The notes: generated by a model not told the origin, from the letters alone. A stretch of DNA of 7,669 nucleotides from Acidiferrobacter sp. (GCA_027335965.1 DAHWGZ010000074.1:1-7669); one strand, 5' to 3'. Counted from the first letter of the stretch, positions 1-6,805 are shown. Translations and numbers: made by a program.

Positions 1-1414
1 TCTGCGGAACGCCACGCGGTGCCGGCGGTATATCGGTGAGATCGAAACGCCCCAGCGACTTGTTGCCGGCCGCCATCTCGCGCTCGCCCTGCAGGACATG
101 TACGGTAACCGCCGTCTGGTTGTCCTCGGCAGTCGAGAACACCTGCGCAGCCTTGGTCGGTATCGTCGTATTCTTTTGGATGAGCTTGGTCATGACGCCG
201 CCCATGGTCTCGATACCCAGAGACAACGGCGTCACGTCCAGCAACAAGACGTCCTTGACGTCGCCCGCCAGCACGCCGCCCTGGACGGCCGCGCCGATCG
301 CCACCGCCTCGTCCGGGTTCACGTCCTTGCGCGGTTCCTTCCCGAAGAAATCCCGCACCGCCTCCTGCACCTTGGGCATGCGCGTCTGGCCGCCGACCAG
401 GATCACGTCGTCGACCTCGGTGACCTTCAGGCCGGCGTCCTTCAGCGCGATCTTGCAAGGCTCGATGGTCCGCCGGATCAGCTCCTCCACCAGGCTCTCG
501 AGCTTGGCGCGCGTGATCTTCACGTTCAGATGCTTCGGCCCGCTCGCGTCGGCCGTGACATACGGCAGATTGACGTCCGTCTGGGCGCGCGAGGACAGCT
601 CGATCTTGGCCTTTTCCGCCGCATCCTTCAGGCGTTGCAGCGCCAGCGGATCCTTGTGCAGATCGATGCCCGAGTCCTTCTTGAACTCCTCGGCCAGGTA
701 ATCGATCAGCCGCAGATCGAAATCCTCGCCCCCGAGGAAGGTGTCGCCGTTCGTCGACAGCACCTCGAACTGATGCTCGCCATCGACCTCGGCGATCTCG
801 ATGATGGAGATATCGAAGGTGCCGCCGCCCAGATCGTAGACCGCGATCTTGCGATCGCCTTCCTTCTTGTCGAGACCGAAGGCCAGGGCCGCCGCGGTCG
901 GCTCATTGATGATGCGCTTGACATTGAGGCCGGCGATCCGCCCGGCATCCTTGGTCGCCTGCCGCTGCGCGTCGTTGAAGTAGGCCGGCACGGTGATGAC
1001 CGCCTCGGTCACCTCCTCGCCCAGATAATCCTCGGCGGTCTTCTTCATCTTCTGAAGGACGCGCGCCGACACCTCCGGGGGCGCCATCTGCTTGCCGTTG
1101 GCCTCGACCCACGCGTCGCCGTTCTTGGCGCGCACGATCTTGTAGGCCACCATCTTGATGTCGCGCTGCACGATGTCGTCTTCGAACTTGCGGCCGACCA
1201 GACGCTTGACCGCATACAGCGTGTTCTGAGGATTGGTGACCGCCTGGCGCTTGGCCGACTGTCCGACCAGGATCTCGCCTTCGCTGGCATAGGCGACGAT
1301 CGACGGCGTGGTGCGGTCACCTTCGCTGTTCTCGATGACGCGTGGCTTCCCGCCCTCGATGACGGCGACACACGAATTCGTGGTTCCCAAGTCGATCCCG
1401 ATAATCTTTGCCAT
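1..1414 (-). CDS. dnaK: DnaK (Hsp70) molecular chaperone, 3' end outside window
   Basis: ATP-dependent cytosolic chaperone that binds exposed hydrophobic peptides; it works with DnaJ and the exchange factor GrpE. The visible 471 codons cover the whole nucleotide-binding domain and the start of the substrate-binding domain; the full protein is usually about 640 residues. Seen in the translation: the first phosphate loop [14 protein letters not shown] just after the start, [17 protein letters not shown] with [15 protein letters not shown], the second phosphate motif [12 protein letters not shown], the third Hsp70 signature [17 protein letters not shown], the linker [11 protein letters not shown], then [10 protein letters not shown] up to PAPRGVPQ at the edge. 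The frame is unbroken and the match to E. coli DnaK is very close. The ATG at 1412-1414 is chosen because it gives [12 protein letters not shown] and has AGAGGA (1423-1428) eight bases upstream. It is the third gene of hrcA-grpE-dnaK and has its own sigma32-type promoter. dnaJ probably follows outside the window. Confidence 0.98.
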   Translation of the reverse strand, partial: MAKIIGIDLGTTNSCVAVIEGGKPRVIENSEGDRTTPSIVAYASEGEILVGQSAKRQAVTNPQNTLYAVKRLVGRKFEDDIVQRDIKMVAYKIVRAKNGDAWVEANGKQMAPPEVSARVLQKMKKTAEDYLGEEVTEAVITVPAYFNDAQRQATKDAGRIAGLNVKRIINEPTAAALAFGLDKKEGDRKIAVYDLGGGTFDISIIEIAEVDGEHQFEVLSTNGDTFLGGEDFDLRLIDYLAEEFKKDSGIDLHKDPLALQRLKDAAEKAKIELSSRAQTDVNLPYVTADASGPKHLNVKITRAKLESLVEELIRRTIEPCKIALKDAGLKVTEVDDVILVGGQTRMPKVQEAVRDFFGKEPRKDVNPDEAVAIGAAVQGGVLAGDVKDVLLLDVTPLSLGIETMGGVMTKLIQKNTTIPTKAAQVFSTAEDNQTAVTVHVLQGEREMAAGNKSLGRFDLTDIPPAPRGVPQ

Positions 1415-1469
1415 CGCTATTGTCCTCTTGCTCCCGCTGGGGAAGATAGTTGTAAGGCCGCTGGTTCCC

Positions 1470-1497
1470 AGATGGGGGCCCGGGGGCGTTTTTCAAG
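1470..1497 (-). promoter_or_regulatory. Sigma32-type heat-shock promoter for dnaK
   Basis: On the minus strand, CTTGAAA (1497-1491) is followed after 13 bases by CCCCATCT (1477-1470). Both halves match the textbook RpoH consensus CTTGAAA / CCCCATNT without mismatch, and the spacing lies in the usual range. Two further C residues precede the -35 box, as in strong RpoH promoters. The predicted start near 1463 gives a leader of about 48 bases before dnaK. It sits in the 85-base gap directly after the grpE stop codon. It should let dnaK be induced independently of the upstream hrcA promoter. Confidence 0.85.
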
Positions 1498-1499
1498 GG

Positions 1500-2078
1500 T
1501 CAGGACTTGGCCTTGGCGACCACGACCAGGGCCGGCCTCAAAAGCCTGTCGTTCAACAAAAACCCTTTTTGCACAACCTCCACGACATGATGGGCCGGCA
1601 CATCCTCGCTCTCGACCATGGACATGGCCTGATGCTGGTCGGGATTGAACCGTGCCCCGGTGGGGTCGATGACCGTGATGGCGAACTTCTCGAGCACCGA
1701 ATCCATCAGCTGCAGGGTCAGGTCCACGCCCGCAAACAGCGCCTCCAGGGCGGCGTCGCCGGCGGCACCGCGATCGGCGGCGCGGGCCCGCTCCAGGCTG
1801 TCGCGCACCGGCAAAAGCTCGGTCGCGAAGCGCTCCAGCGCGAACTTGCGCGCGTTCGCGGCGTCCTGCTCGGCGCGCCGCTTGGTGTTCTCCGCCTCCG
1901 CGGCGACCCGCAGAAGCCGTTCGCGATTCTCGGCCAGCTCGGCACGGGCCCGCTCAAGCTCGGCTGCCAGCGCCGCCGCATCCCCGACCGCGGGCCCCGC
2001 CTGCGGCTCCTCGCGTCCCGACGCCTTTGCGCCCGTCCCGGTCTCCTTCTCGCCTGCCATTGTGTCGTTGTCCGCCAT
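1500..2078 (-). CDS. grpE: GrpE nucleotide exchange factor
   Basis: Homodimeric co-chaperone that releases ADP from DnaK and so resets the chaperone cycle. Counting from the outermost ATG (2093): a polar low-complexity N-terminus (to about 38), a long charged alpha-helical dimerisation region (about 40-100, rich in A, E, R with AEAENTKRRAEQD), LLPVRDSLERA (93-103), and the C-terminal beta domain with DPTGARFNPDQHQAMSMVES (143-162) and VVQKGFLLNDRLLRPALV (173-190), which contacts DnaK. Length of 192-197 residues is normal for the family. Three in-frame ATGs lie at 2093, 2090 and 2078. I chose 2078 because GGAG (2088-2085) is six bases upstream and because the predicted heat-shock transcript begins near 2102, which would leave only about nine leader bases for 2093. 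The 2093 start, with AGGGG at 2103-2099, remains possible on read-through mRNA from hrcA. Second gene of the hrcA-grpE-dnaK cluster. Confidence 0.96.
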   Translation of the reverse strand: MADNDTMAGEKETGTGAKASGREEPQAGPAVGDAAALAAELERARAELAENRERLLRVAAEAENTKRRAEQDAANARKFALERFATELLPVRDSLERARAADRGAAGDAALEALFAGVDLTLQLMDSVLEKFAITVIDPTGARFNPDQHQAMSMVESEDVPAHHVVEVVQKGFLLNDRLLRPALVVVAKAKS

Positions 2079-2108
2079 CACCTGCTCCATCATGAATTCC
2101 CCTGCGGC

Positions 2109-2137
2109 ATGTGGGGATCGCCTCGCGGCAAATCAAG
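2109..2137 (-). promoter_or_regulatory. Sigma32-type heat-shock promoter for grpE
   Basis: On the minus strand, CTTGATT (2137-2131) is followed after 14 bases by CCCCACAT (2116-2109). Compared with the RpoH consensus CTTGAAA / CCCCATNT, the -35 differs at two positions and the -10 at one. It fits neatly into the 49-base gap between the hrcA stop codon and grpE. The predicted transcription start is near 2102. A second, stronger element of the same type lies before dnaK, which supports this reading. Confidence 0.7.
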
Positions 2138-2142
2138 CTTGC

Positions 2143-3186
2143 CTAACCCGGAAAGCCGTGGCTCAAGGCCCCGCTCAACAGCCGCGCGGTGACATCGACC
2201 ACCGAGATCACGCGGTCGTAGGACATGCGCGTCGGTCCGACCACCCCCACGGTCCCCACGATCTGGCCATCGACCTCATAGGGCGCGGTGACGACGCTGC
2301 ACGACTCCAGGGCCTCGTAACCCGATTCCGCGCCAATGAAGATCTGCACCCCCTGGGAGACCATGCTCTGGTCCAGGAGGTGCAGGAGGTCTTGCTTGGC
2401 CGTGAACGCCTCGAACAGACGGCGCAGCTTCTCGGTATTGCTAAGCTCGGGAAAGGCCAGCAGATTGGATTCGCCGCTCACGAAAAGCGGCGCCTCGCTC
2501 ATCGCCTCCCCGGCAAAAACCTGATGGGCCATCTCCACCGCCGAGCGCAGAATCTGTTGCATGTCCTCGCTGTCGCGCCGCAAGGCACCCACCAGGCTGC
2601 GCCGGACCTCGTCCAGGGACAGGCCGGCATAGGCGCCATTGAAGACATTGGCGGCTTGCTGCAGCTCGGAGGCCGAGTACGGCCGCTTGGGGTGTATGAC
2701 CCTGTTCAGGACTTGGCCATCCTGCGTCACCAGGATGACGAGCACCCGGGTGGATGACAGCGCCAGGAAATCGAGCTGCAGAAAACCGACATCGGCGCGC
2801 CGCGGGACACGCACGATCCCGGCAAGCTTGGTGACCTGCGAGAGCAGGCCGGACACCGACTCGATGAGCTGCTGCGGATCCTGGTCGGCCAGGAACCGGT
2901 CCTCGATCGAGGTCATGTCCAAGGTCTTCGGCAACTTGACCGCGAGCAGGGTGTTCACGAAAAAGCGATAGCCGCGCTCGGTCGGGACGCGCCCGGCCGA
3001 GGTGTGGGGCGAACGGATGAGACCGAGCTCCTCGAGGTCGGACATGATGTTGCGCACGGTGGCCGGGCTGAATTCCAGTCCGGCCTGTTTCACCAATGTC
3101 CGCGAGCCGACGGGCTGGCCTTCGGCTATATACTGTTCAATAAGCGCCTTGAGGAGCCGTTCGGCACGAGGCGTTAACGACACCAT
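2143..3186 (-). CDS. hrcA: HrcA heat-shock repressor
   Basis: Transcription repressor that binds the CIRCE inverted repeat and blocks class I heat-shock genes. In known systems its folding depends on the GroEL chaperonin, so it senses chaperone load. The 347-residue length is typical. The N-terminal winged helix is clear: LTPRAERLLKALIEQYIAEG (4-23), VGSRTLVKQAG then FSPATVRNIMSDLEELGLI (about 26-57), and the wing SPHTSAGRVPTERGYRFFV (59-77). The rest is the GAF-like and dimerisation region, with a C-terminus TRMSYDRVISVVDVTARLLS. The ATG at 3184-3186 has a strong AGGAGG-type ribosome site in the leader (GAGGAGGGG). A CIRCE element lies just upstream, so the gene very likely represses itself. 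It is divergent from nadK and first in the hrcA-grpE-dnaK cluster. Confidence 0.97.
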   Translation of the reverse strand: MVSLTPRAERLLKALIEQYIAEGQPVGSRTLVKQAGLEFSPATVRNIMSDLEELGLIRSPHTSAGRVPTERGYRFFVNTLLAVKLPKTLDMTSIEDRFLADQDPQQLIESVSGLLSQVTKLAGIVRVPRRADVGFLQLDFLALSSTRVLVILVTQDGQVLNRVIHPKRPYSASELQQAANVFNGAYAGLSLDEVRRSLVGALRRDSEDMQQILRSAVEMAHQVFAGEAMSEAPLFVSGESNLLAFPELSNTEKLRRLFEAFTAKQDLLHLLDQSMVSQGVQIFIGAESGYEALESCSVVTAPYEVDGQIVGTVGVVGPTRMSYDRVISVVDVTARLLSGALSHGFPG

Positions 3187-3201
3187 AAGCTACCCCTCCT
3201 C

Positions 3202-3228
3202 TTAGCACTCCGTCTTTCCGAGTGCCAG
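3202..3228 (-). promoter_or_regulatory. CIRCE operator (HrcA binding site)
   Basis: Inverted repeat with arms TTAGCACTC (3202-3210) and GAGTGCCAG (3220-3228) separated by nine bases. The consensus is TTAGCACTC-N9-GAGTGCTAA: the hrcA-proximal arm is perfect and the distal arm has two mismatches at its outer end. It overlaps the predicted transcription start of hrcA and lies 16 bases before its start codon. It would therefore block RNA polymerase when HrcA is bound, and would also be able to form a hairpin in the leader. Confidence 0.93.
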
Positions 3229-3232
3229 GGGC

Positions 3233-3261
3233 ACGCTACCAATAGCCGTCCTGGGTGTCAA
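3233..3261 (-). promoter_or_regulatory. Sigma70-type promoter of hrcA
   Basis: On the minus strand a perfect -35 TTGACA (3261-3256) is followed after 17 bases by TAGCGT (3238-3233), a weak -10 that is preceded by TGG, giving an extended -10. The predicted start is near 3226, inside the CIRCE operator, as expected for a CIRCE-controlled vegetative promoter. No sigma32 -10 is found at suitable spacing here. Confidence 0.65.
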
Positions 3262-3267
3262 CAGATG

Positions 3268-3293
3268 GGGGCGCGGCGGCCGCAGAGCGCCCC
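3268..3293. repeat. Inverted repeat in the hrcA/nadK intergenic region
   Basis: Perfect 7-base arms GGGGCGC (3268-3274) and GCGCCCC (3287-3293) with a 12-base loop that includes GGCGGCCGC. It lies upstream of both divergent genes, outside the hrcA promoter. There is no T-run on either side, so it is not an intrinsic terminator. In such GC-rich sequence it may be chance. Confidence 0.4.
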
Positions 3294-3317
3294 TCTCTGG
3301 CCGCCCAAAGGGACCCA

Positions 3318-3326
3318 TGCTAGTGT
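3318..3326 (+). promoter_or_regulatory. Candidate extended -10 promoter for nadK
   Basis: TG-C-TAGTGT at 3318-3326 resembles an extended -10 (three of six core bases plus the TG). No convincing -35 is present 16-18 bases upstream. The predicted start near 3333 would give a leader of about 15 bases that still contains the GAGGG ribosome site at 3336-3340. It is the best candidate in this divergent region but weak. Confidence 0.35.
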
Positions 3327-3347
3327 TGTGATCATGAGGGATTGGCA

Positions 3348-4217
3348 ATGAAGGCGGTCATGACGCGCGTCGGTTTATTCGGTAAATATGGCGACCGGGG
3401 CGGACGCGAACTGCTGCAACGCCTTTATGCGCTCCTGGAGGCCCGGGCCCTGGAGATCACCGTCGAGGAGGACACCGCCGCCGCCCTCGATCTCGCCGGC
3501 GTGGCCACCTGCCCGCTCGACCGCATCGGGGAGGCCATCGACCTCGCCATCGTGCTCGGCGGCGACGGGACGCTGCTCGGCGTCGCGCGCACGCTCGCTC
3601 CCCATAACGTCCCGCTGATAGGCGTCAACGCCGGGCGCCTGGGTTTTCTTGCCGACGTATCCACCGACAACATCGGCATGATCAACCACATCCTGGACGG
3701 CCACTATCAGGCCGAGCAACGCTTTCTGCTGGCCGCGACCATCATTCGCGACGGCGAGGTGCTCATAAAGCGCCTGGCGCTGAACGACGCGGTGGTGAAC
3801 AAGGGCGAGCTTGCCCGCCTCATCGAGTTCGAGACCTACGTCGACGGCCAGCTCGTGAGCGGCTCGCGCGCCGACGGCGTGATCATCGCCACCCCGACCG
3901 GCTCCACGGCCTATGCCATGTCCGCGGGCGGGCCCATCCTGCACCCGACGCTGGCGGCCATCGTGCTCGTGCCGATCTGCCCCCAGACCCTGAGCAACAG
4001 GCCGATCGTGGTGCATAGCGGCTGCCGCATCGAGATCATGCTCATGAGCGATCAGAGCGCGCACGTGACCTTCGATGGCCAATCGAACTTCGGCCTCAGA
4101 AACGGCGACTGCGTGAGCGTCTGCCGCTCCGAGACCCCCCTTACCCTGCTGCACCCGGAAGGCCGCAACCACTACGAGGTCCTGCGCCAGAAACTGCACT
4201 GGGGTCGAAGGGTGTGA
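3348..4217 (+). CDS. nadK: NAD kinase (ATP-NAD kinase, NadK)
   Basis: Cytosolic enzyme that phosphorylates NAD to NADP, the only route to NADP in most bacteria. The predicted 289 residues match the usual size. Seen: the GGDGT motif in VLGGDGTLLG (GGDGT at 71-75, with the catalytic Asp), GVNAGRLGFLAD (92-103), NDAVVNKGELARLIEFE (146-162; Asn-Asp where E. coli has Asn-Glu, a common variant), the nucleotide-binding TPTGSTAYAMSAGGPI (182-197), and LVPICPQTLSNRPIV further on. The ATG at 3348 is preferred because GAGGG (3336-3340) is seven bases upstream; a TTG at 3342 would sit too close to that site. First gene of a plus-strand run with recN and a GNAT gene. Its TGA overlaps the recN ATG by one base, so the two are probably translationally coupled. 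Confidence 0.97.
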   Translation: MKAVMTRVGLFGKYGDRGGRELLQRLYALLEARALEITVEEDTAAALDLAGVATCPLDRIGEAIDLAIVLGGDGTLLGVARTLAPHNVPLIGVNAGRLGFLADVSTDNIGMINHILDGHYQAEQRFLLAATIIRDGEVLIKRLALNDAVVNKGELARLIEFETYVDGQLVSGSRADGVIIATPTGSTAYAMSAGGPILHPTLAAIVLVPICPQTLSNRPIVVHSGCRIEIMLMSDQSAHVTFDGQSNFGLRNGDCVSVCRSETPLTLLHPEGRNHYEVLRQKLHWGRRV

Positions 4218-5869
4218 TGCTCTCCGAGCTCCTGATCCGATCGTTCGTGGTCATAGACGAGCTGCGCATACCGCTCGGGCCCGGGCTGTCGGTCGTGACC
4301 GGCGAAACAGGCGCCGGCAAGTCCCTGCTCGTCGACGCCCTGGGGCTCGTGCTCGGCGCGCGCGCGGACGCCGGGGTCATACGGTCCGGGGCCGACAGCG
4401 CCGAGGTCATCGCCACCTTCGATCTCGCGCCGGCAAGCCCGGCGCGCGCCTGGCTTGCCGAACGCGACCTCACGGCCGATGCCGATCAGTGCATCGTGCG
4501 CCGGGTCGTCGCGCCGGACCGGTCGCGCGCCTTCATCAACGCCACCCCCGTCCCCCTGCAGCTGCTGCGCGAGCTGGGCGAACGGCTGCTCGATCTCCAT
4601 GGACAGCACGAACACCAGGCGCTCATGCGCAAAGACGTGCAACGCAACCTCCTCGATGCCTATGCCGGGGCCGCGCCCGAGGCCCAGGCATTGGCGAGCG
4701 CGGTGACCGCGCTGCAGGCCTCGCGCGCCCGCCATCGCGCCTTGCAGGAGGCGACCGAACAGCGCGCCGCCCGGGCGTCGCTCGTGCGTTACCAGCTCGA
4801 CGAACTCGACGGCCTGCGTCCGCAGGCGGGCGAGTGGCAGGACCTGAACACCACGGAGCGCCGCCTGGCCCATGCCCAGGAACTCATGTCGGGCATCAGC
4901 GGCCTCGTCACGCTGCTCAGCGAGGGGGACGACGCCCTATCCTTGGCGCTCGACAAGGCCATGGGCACCCTTCACCAGCTCTTGCGCCATGAGCCCCGGC
5001 TCGCCGAGGTCGAGGGCCTGCTGGCGAGCGCCGGGGTCGAGATCGGCGAAGCGGCGATCGCCCTGAATCGCATCGCCGGCAACATCGAGAGCGAGCCCCT
5101 GGATCTCCCGGCGCTCGAGTCGCGAGTGGCCCGTTGGCATGAGCTGGCGCGCAAGCACCGTGTCCCGCCGGAGGAATTGCCGACGCTTTGGGCGCAGCTC
5201 GCCGCGGAGCATGAATCGCTGCAGGGCGATGGGGACGCGATCGCGGAACTCGCTCGCGAGATCACCGAACGCGAGCACGAGGCCACGGTTCTCGCCCACG
5301 CCCTGAGCGCCAAGCGCGCCGCGGCCTCGCCCGCGCTTGCCCAGGCGGTCACCGAAGAGATGGGGCGCCTGGGGCTTGGGTCGGCGCGCCTGCAGGTGGC
5401 CTTGGCGCCGGAGGATCTGTCGGTCAACGGCTGCGAGGCCGTCGAGTTCCTGGTGAGCCCGGCCCCCGACGCGCCCTTCAAGCCACTCGCCAAGATCGCC
5501 TCGGGCGGCGAGCTCTCGCGCATCAGTCTGGCCTTGCAGGTGGTCCTCGCCGACGTGTGCGCGGGCCCGGCGCTGATCTTCGATGAGGTCGACGTCGGCA
5601 TCGGCGGCGCGGTCGCCGAGATCGTGGGCTTGAGGCTCCACGAGCTCTCGAAGACCCGCCAGGTGTTGTGCATCACCCACCTCCCGCAGGTGGCCGCGCA
5701 AGGCGACACCCACCTGCTGGTCGAAAAGGGCCAGACCGGGGGGCGCACCCTAAGCTCCGTCGAGGTCCTGACGCAGGCGCGGCGCATCGAGGAGATCGCG
5801 CGCATGCTGGGGGGCATAGCCGTGAGCGCGCGCACCCGCGCTTTGGCGCGAGACATGCTCCGTGGATAA
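4217..5869 (+). CDS. recN: RecN, SMC-like DNA double-strand break repair ATPase
   Basis: Cytosolic SMC-family ATPase acting early in recombinational repair of double-strand breaks. The 550 residues match the family (E. coli 553). Seen: an N-terminal SMC start LSELLIRSFVVIDELRI, Walker A GETGAGKS (29-36), LLDLHGQHEHQ (the family Q-loop region), a long charged helical middle forming the short coiled-coil arms, the ABC signature ASGGELS (428-434), Walker B LIFDEVD (453-459) and the H-loop CITHLPQVAAQGD with His 488. The ATG at 4217 overlaps the nadK stop (TGATG) by one base; AAGGG lies four bases upstream. A GTG one codon earlier is possible but too close to that site. No LexA box can exist immediately upstream because the gene starts inside nadK, so SOS control would have to act at a more distant promoter, unlike in E. 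coli. Confidence 0.97.
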   Translation: MLSELLIRSFVVIDELRIPLGPGLSVVTGETGAGKSLLVDALGLVLGARADAGVIRSGADSAEVIATFDLAPASPARAWLAERDLTADADQCIVRRVVAPDRSRAFINATPVPLQLLRELGERLLDLHGQHEHQALMRKDVQRNLLDAYAGAAPEAQALASAVTALQASRARHRALQEATEQRAARASLVRYQLDELDGLRPQAGEWQDLNTTERRLAHAQELMSGISGLVTLLSEGDDALSLALDKAMGTLHQLLRHEPRLAEVEGLLASAGVEIGEAAIALNRIAGNIESEPLDLPALESRVARWHELARKHRVPPEELPTLWAQLAAEHESLQGDGDAIAELAREITEREHEATVLAHALSAKRAAASPALAQAVTEEMGRLGLGSARLQVALAPEDLSVNGCEAVEFLVSPAPDAPFKPLAKIASGGELSRISLALQVVLADVCAGPALIFDEVDVGIGGAVAEIVGLRLHELSKTRQVLCITHLPQVAAQGDTHLLVEKGQTGGRTLSSVEVLTQARRIEEIARMLGGIAVSARTRALARDMLRG

Positions 5870-5873
5870 GGGC

Positions 5874-6350
5874 ATGGCGGCCCCCAAGGTGCGGCCGGCG
5901 CGCATCGCCGACGTCCCCATCATCCATCACTATCTCGAGATCTACGCGACCAAGGGCAACCTGCTGCCGCGCACCATGAACGAGATCTATCGCCACCTCC
6001 GCGATTTCTTCGTGATCGAGCTCGATGGACGGGTGGCGGCGATCGGGGCGCTCGAAATCTTCACGGAGGACCTGGGCGAGGTCCGCAGCCTGGTCGTGGC
6101 CGAGGAATACGAACGCCGGGGGCTTGGGCGTCTCATGGTCCAGCGCATCATCGCCGAGGCCCGGCAACTGGGGCTGCGCCGGCTCATGGCCCTGACCTAT
6201 GTCCCGACCTTCTTCCACAAGCTCGGGTTCGTCACGGTGGGCATGGACACGCTGCCCGAGAAGGTCTGGAACGTGTGCGTGAAGTGCTACAAATACAACC
6301 GCTGCGACGAGGTCGCGGTGCTCTTGAACCTCGGCCGCCAGGGGTCCTAG
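5874..6350 (+). CDS. GNAT N-acetyltransferase resembling short-form ArgA
   Basis: Acetyl-CoA-dependent GNAT-fold enzyme. Counting from GTG 5862: VRPARIADVPIIHHYLEIY (beta1-alpha1, 10-28), FFVIELDGRVAAIGAL (49-64), LGEVRSLVVAEEYERRGLGR (71-90; beta4 and the acetyl-CoA pyrophosphate loop GLG), LMALTYVPTFFHKLGF (108-123), and a tail LPEKVWNVCVKCYKYNRCDE with Cys at 139, 142 and 148. The LTY/FF..LGF block and the CxxC-x5-CDE tail recall short, stand-alone N-acetylglutamate synthases of deltaproteobacteria and others, which lack the amino-acid-kinase domain of E. coli ArgA. From memory only; another substrate is possible. Two starts are plausible: ATG 5874 (chosen; GGA seven bases upstream, four bases after recN) or GTG 5862, which overlaps recN by eight bases. 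Either way it is co-transcribed with recN. Its TAG shares a CTAG with the stop of fur. Confidence 0.9.
   Translation: MAAPKVRPARIADVPIIHHYLEIYATKGNLLPRTMNEIYRHLRDFFVIELDGRVAAIGALEIFTEDLGEVRSLVVAEEYERRGLGRLMVQRIIAEARQLGLRRLMALTYVPTFFHKLGFVTVGMDTLPEKVWNVCVKCYKYNRCDEVAVLLNLGRQGS
6347..6350. other. CTAG shared by two convergent stop codons
   Basis: The palindrome CTAG provides TAG to the acetyltransferase gene on the plus strand (6348-6350) and TAG to fur on the minus strand (6349-6347). The convergent genes thus overlap by four bases and leave no room for a terminator between them. Confidence 0.95.
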
Positions 6351-6805
6351 GACACGCCGGTCCCGGGGATGCCTTTCTTCGAGCACTTGCCCTCGCGCTT
6401 CATGCCAAGGCAGGTGCCGTACATATAGAGGGAGTGGCTGTCGACATGGAAACCGAGGGCCTCGGCCACGCGCCGCTGGCGCTCCTCGATGGCGGGGTCA
6501 TAGAACTCGAAGACCTCGCCGCATTCCACGCATACCACATGGTCATGATGGCCGCCGTGGTTGATCTCAAAGACCGAGCGTCCGCCCTCGAAGTTGTGGC
6601 GAATGACGAGGCCCGCGCTCTCGAACTGGGTCAGGACCCGGTAGACGGTCGCGAGCCCCACCTCCTCGCCCATGTCCAGCAGCGCCTTGTAGACGTCCTC
6701 CGCGGTCATGTGTCGGGCCCGCGGTTCCTCCAGGATGCCCAGGATCTTGAGACGCGGCAGGGTCGCCTTGAGACCGGCCTTCTTGAGATCGGTACTATCG
6801 CTCAT
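6347..6805 (-). CDS. fur: Fur, ferric uptake regulator
   Basis: Iron-responsive dimeric repressor; with Fe(II) it binds Fur boxes and represses iron uptake genes. 152 residues from the chosen start. The N-terminus MSDSTDLKKAGLKATLPRLK is nearly that of E. coli Fur, and the winged helix follows (HMTAEDVYKALLDMGEEVGL, then ATVYRVLTQFESAGLV). Metal ligands visible: HGGHHDH (83-89), CVEC (Cys 92 and 95), and a second pair Cys 132 and Cys 141 spaced by eight residues where E. coli has four. The ATG at 6805 is preferred over 6814 because it gives the family N-terminus and has GGGA at a suitable distance; 6814 would have its purine-rich site directly adjacent. It is divergent from bamE, a conserved gammaproteobacterial arrangement. 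No clear 19-base Fur box is visible upstream, so autoregulation is not supported by eye. Confidence 0.97.
   Translation of the reverse strand: MSDSTDLKKAGLKATLPRLKILGILEEPRARHMTAEDVYKALLDMGEEVGLATVYRVLTQFESAGLVIRHNFEGGRSVFEINHGGHHDHVVCVECGEVFEFYDPAIEERQRRVAEALGFHVDSHSLYMYGTCLGMKREGKCSKKGIPGTGVS

Noticed and set aside
1474..1486. G/C block between grpE and dnaK as a possible terminator hairpin
   Set aside because: The block does not form a good stem with a following T-run, and the bases are better explained as the spacer and -10 of the sigma32 promoter.
98..1648. A 516-codon open frame on the plus strand, opposite dnaK and running into grpE
   Set aside because: Its codons are in exact register with dnaK codons on the other strand, so stops appear only where dnaK would use TTA, CTA or TCA, which are rare in GC-rich genes. 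Long frames antisense to Hsp70 genes are a known artefact. The protein has a biased R/L/D/H composition and no recognisable domain.
1308..2757. Two long plus-strand open frames (1308-2192 and 1645-2757) opposite grpE and hrcA
   Set aside because: Both lie across several well-supported genes on the minus strand and their translations show skewed composition with no family resemblance.
3318..3347. LexA (SOS) box controlling the nadK-recN run
   Set aside because: No CTG-N10-CAG-like palindrome is seen near the nadK start, and recN itself begins inside nadK.
3783..3788. Asn-Asp instead of Asn-Glu in the NadK active-site region as a defect
   Set aside because: This variant is common in proteobacterial NAD kinases as I recall them, and all other motifs are intact.
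3375..4199. A 274-codon minus-strand open frame opposite nadK
   Set aside because: It shadows a complete NAD kinase with all motifs; its translation is low-complexity and rich in A, V, H, D and G.
4937..6386. Minus-strand open frames opposite recN and the acetyltransferase (4937-5713, 4972-5856, 5673-6386)
   Set aside because: They cross well-supported coding sequence and have no recognisable domains or ribosome sites.
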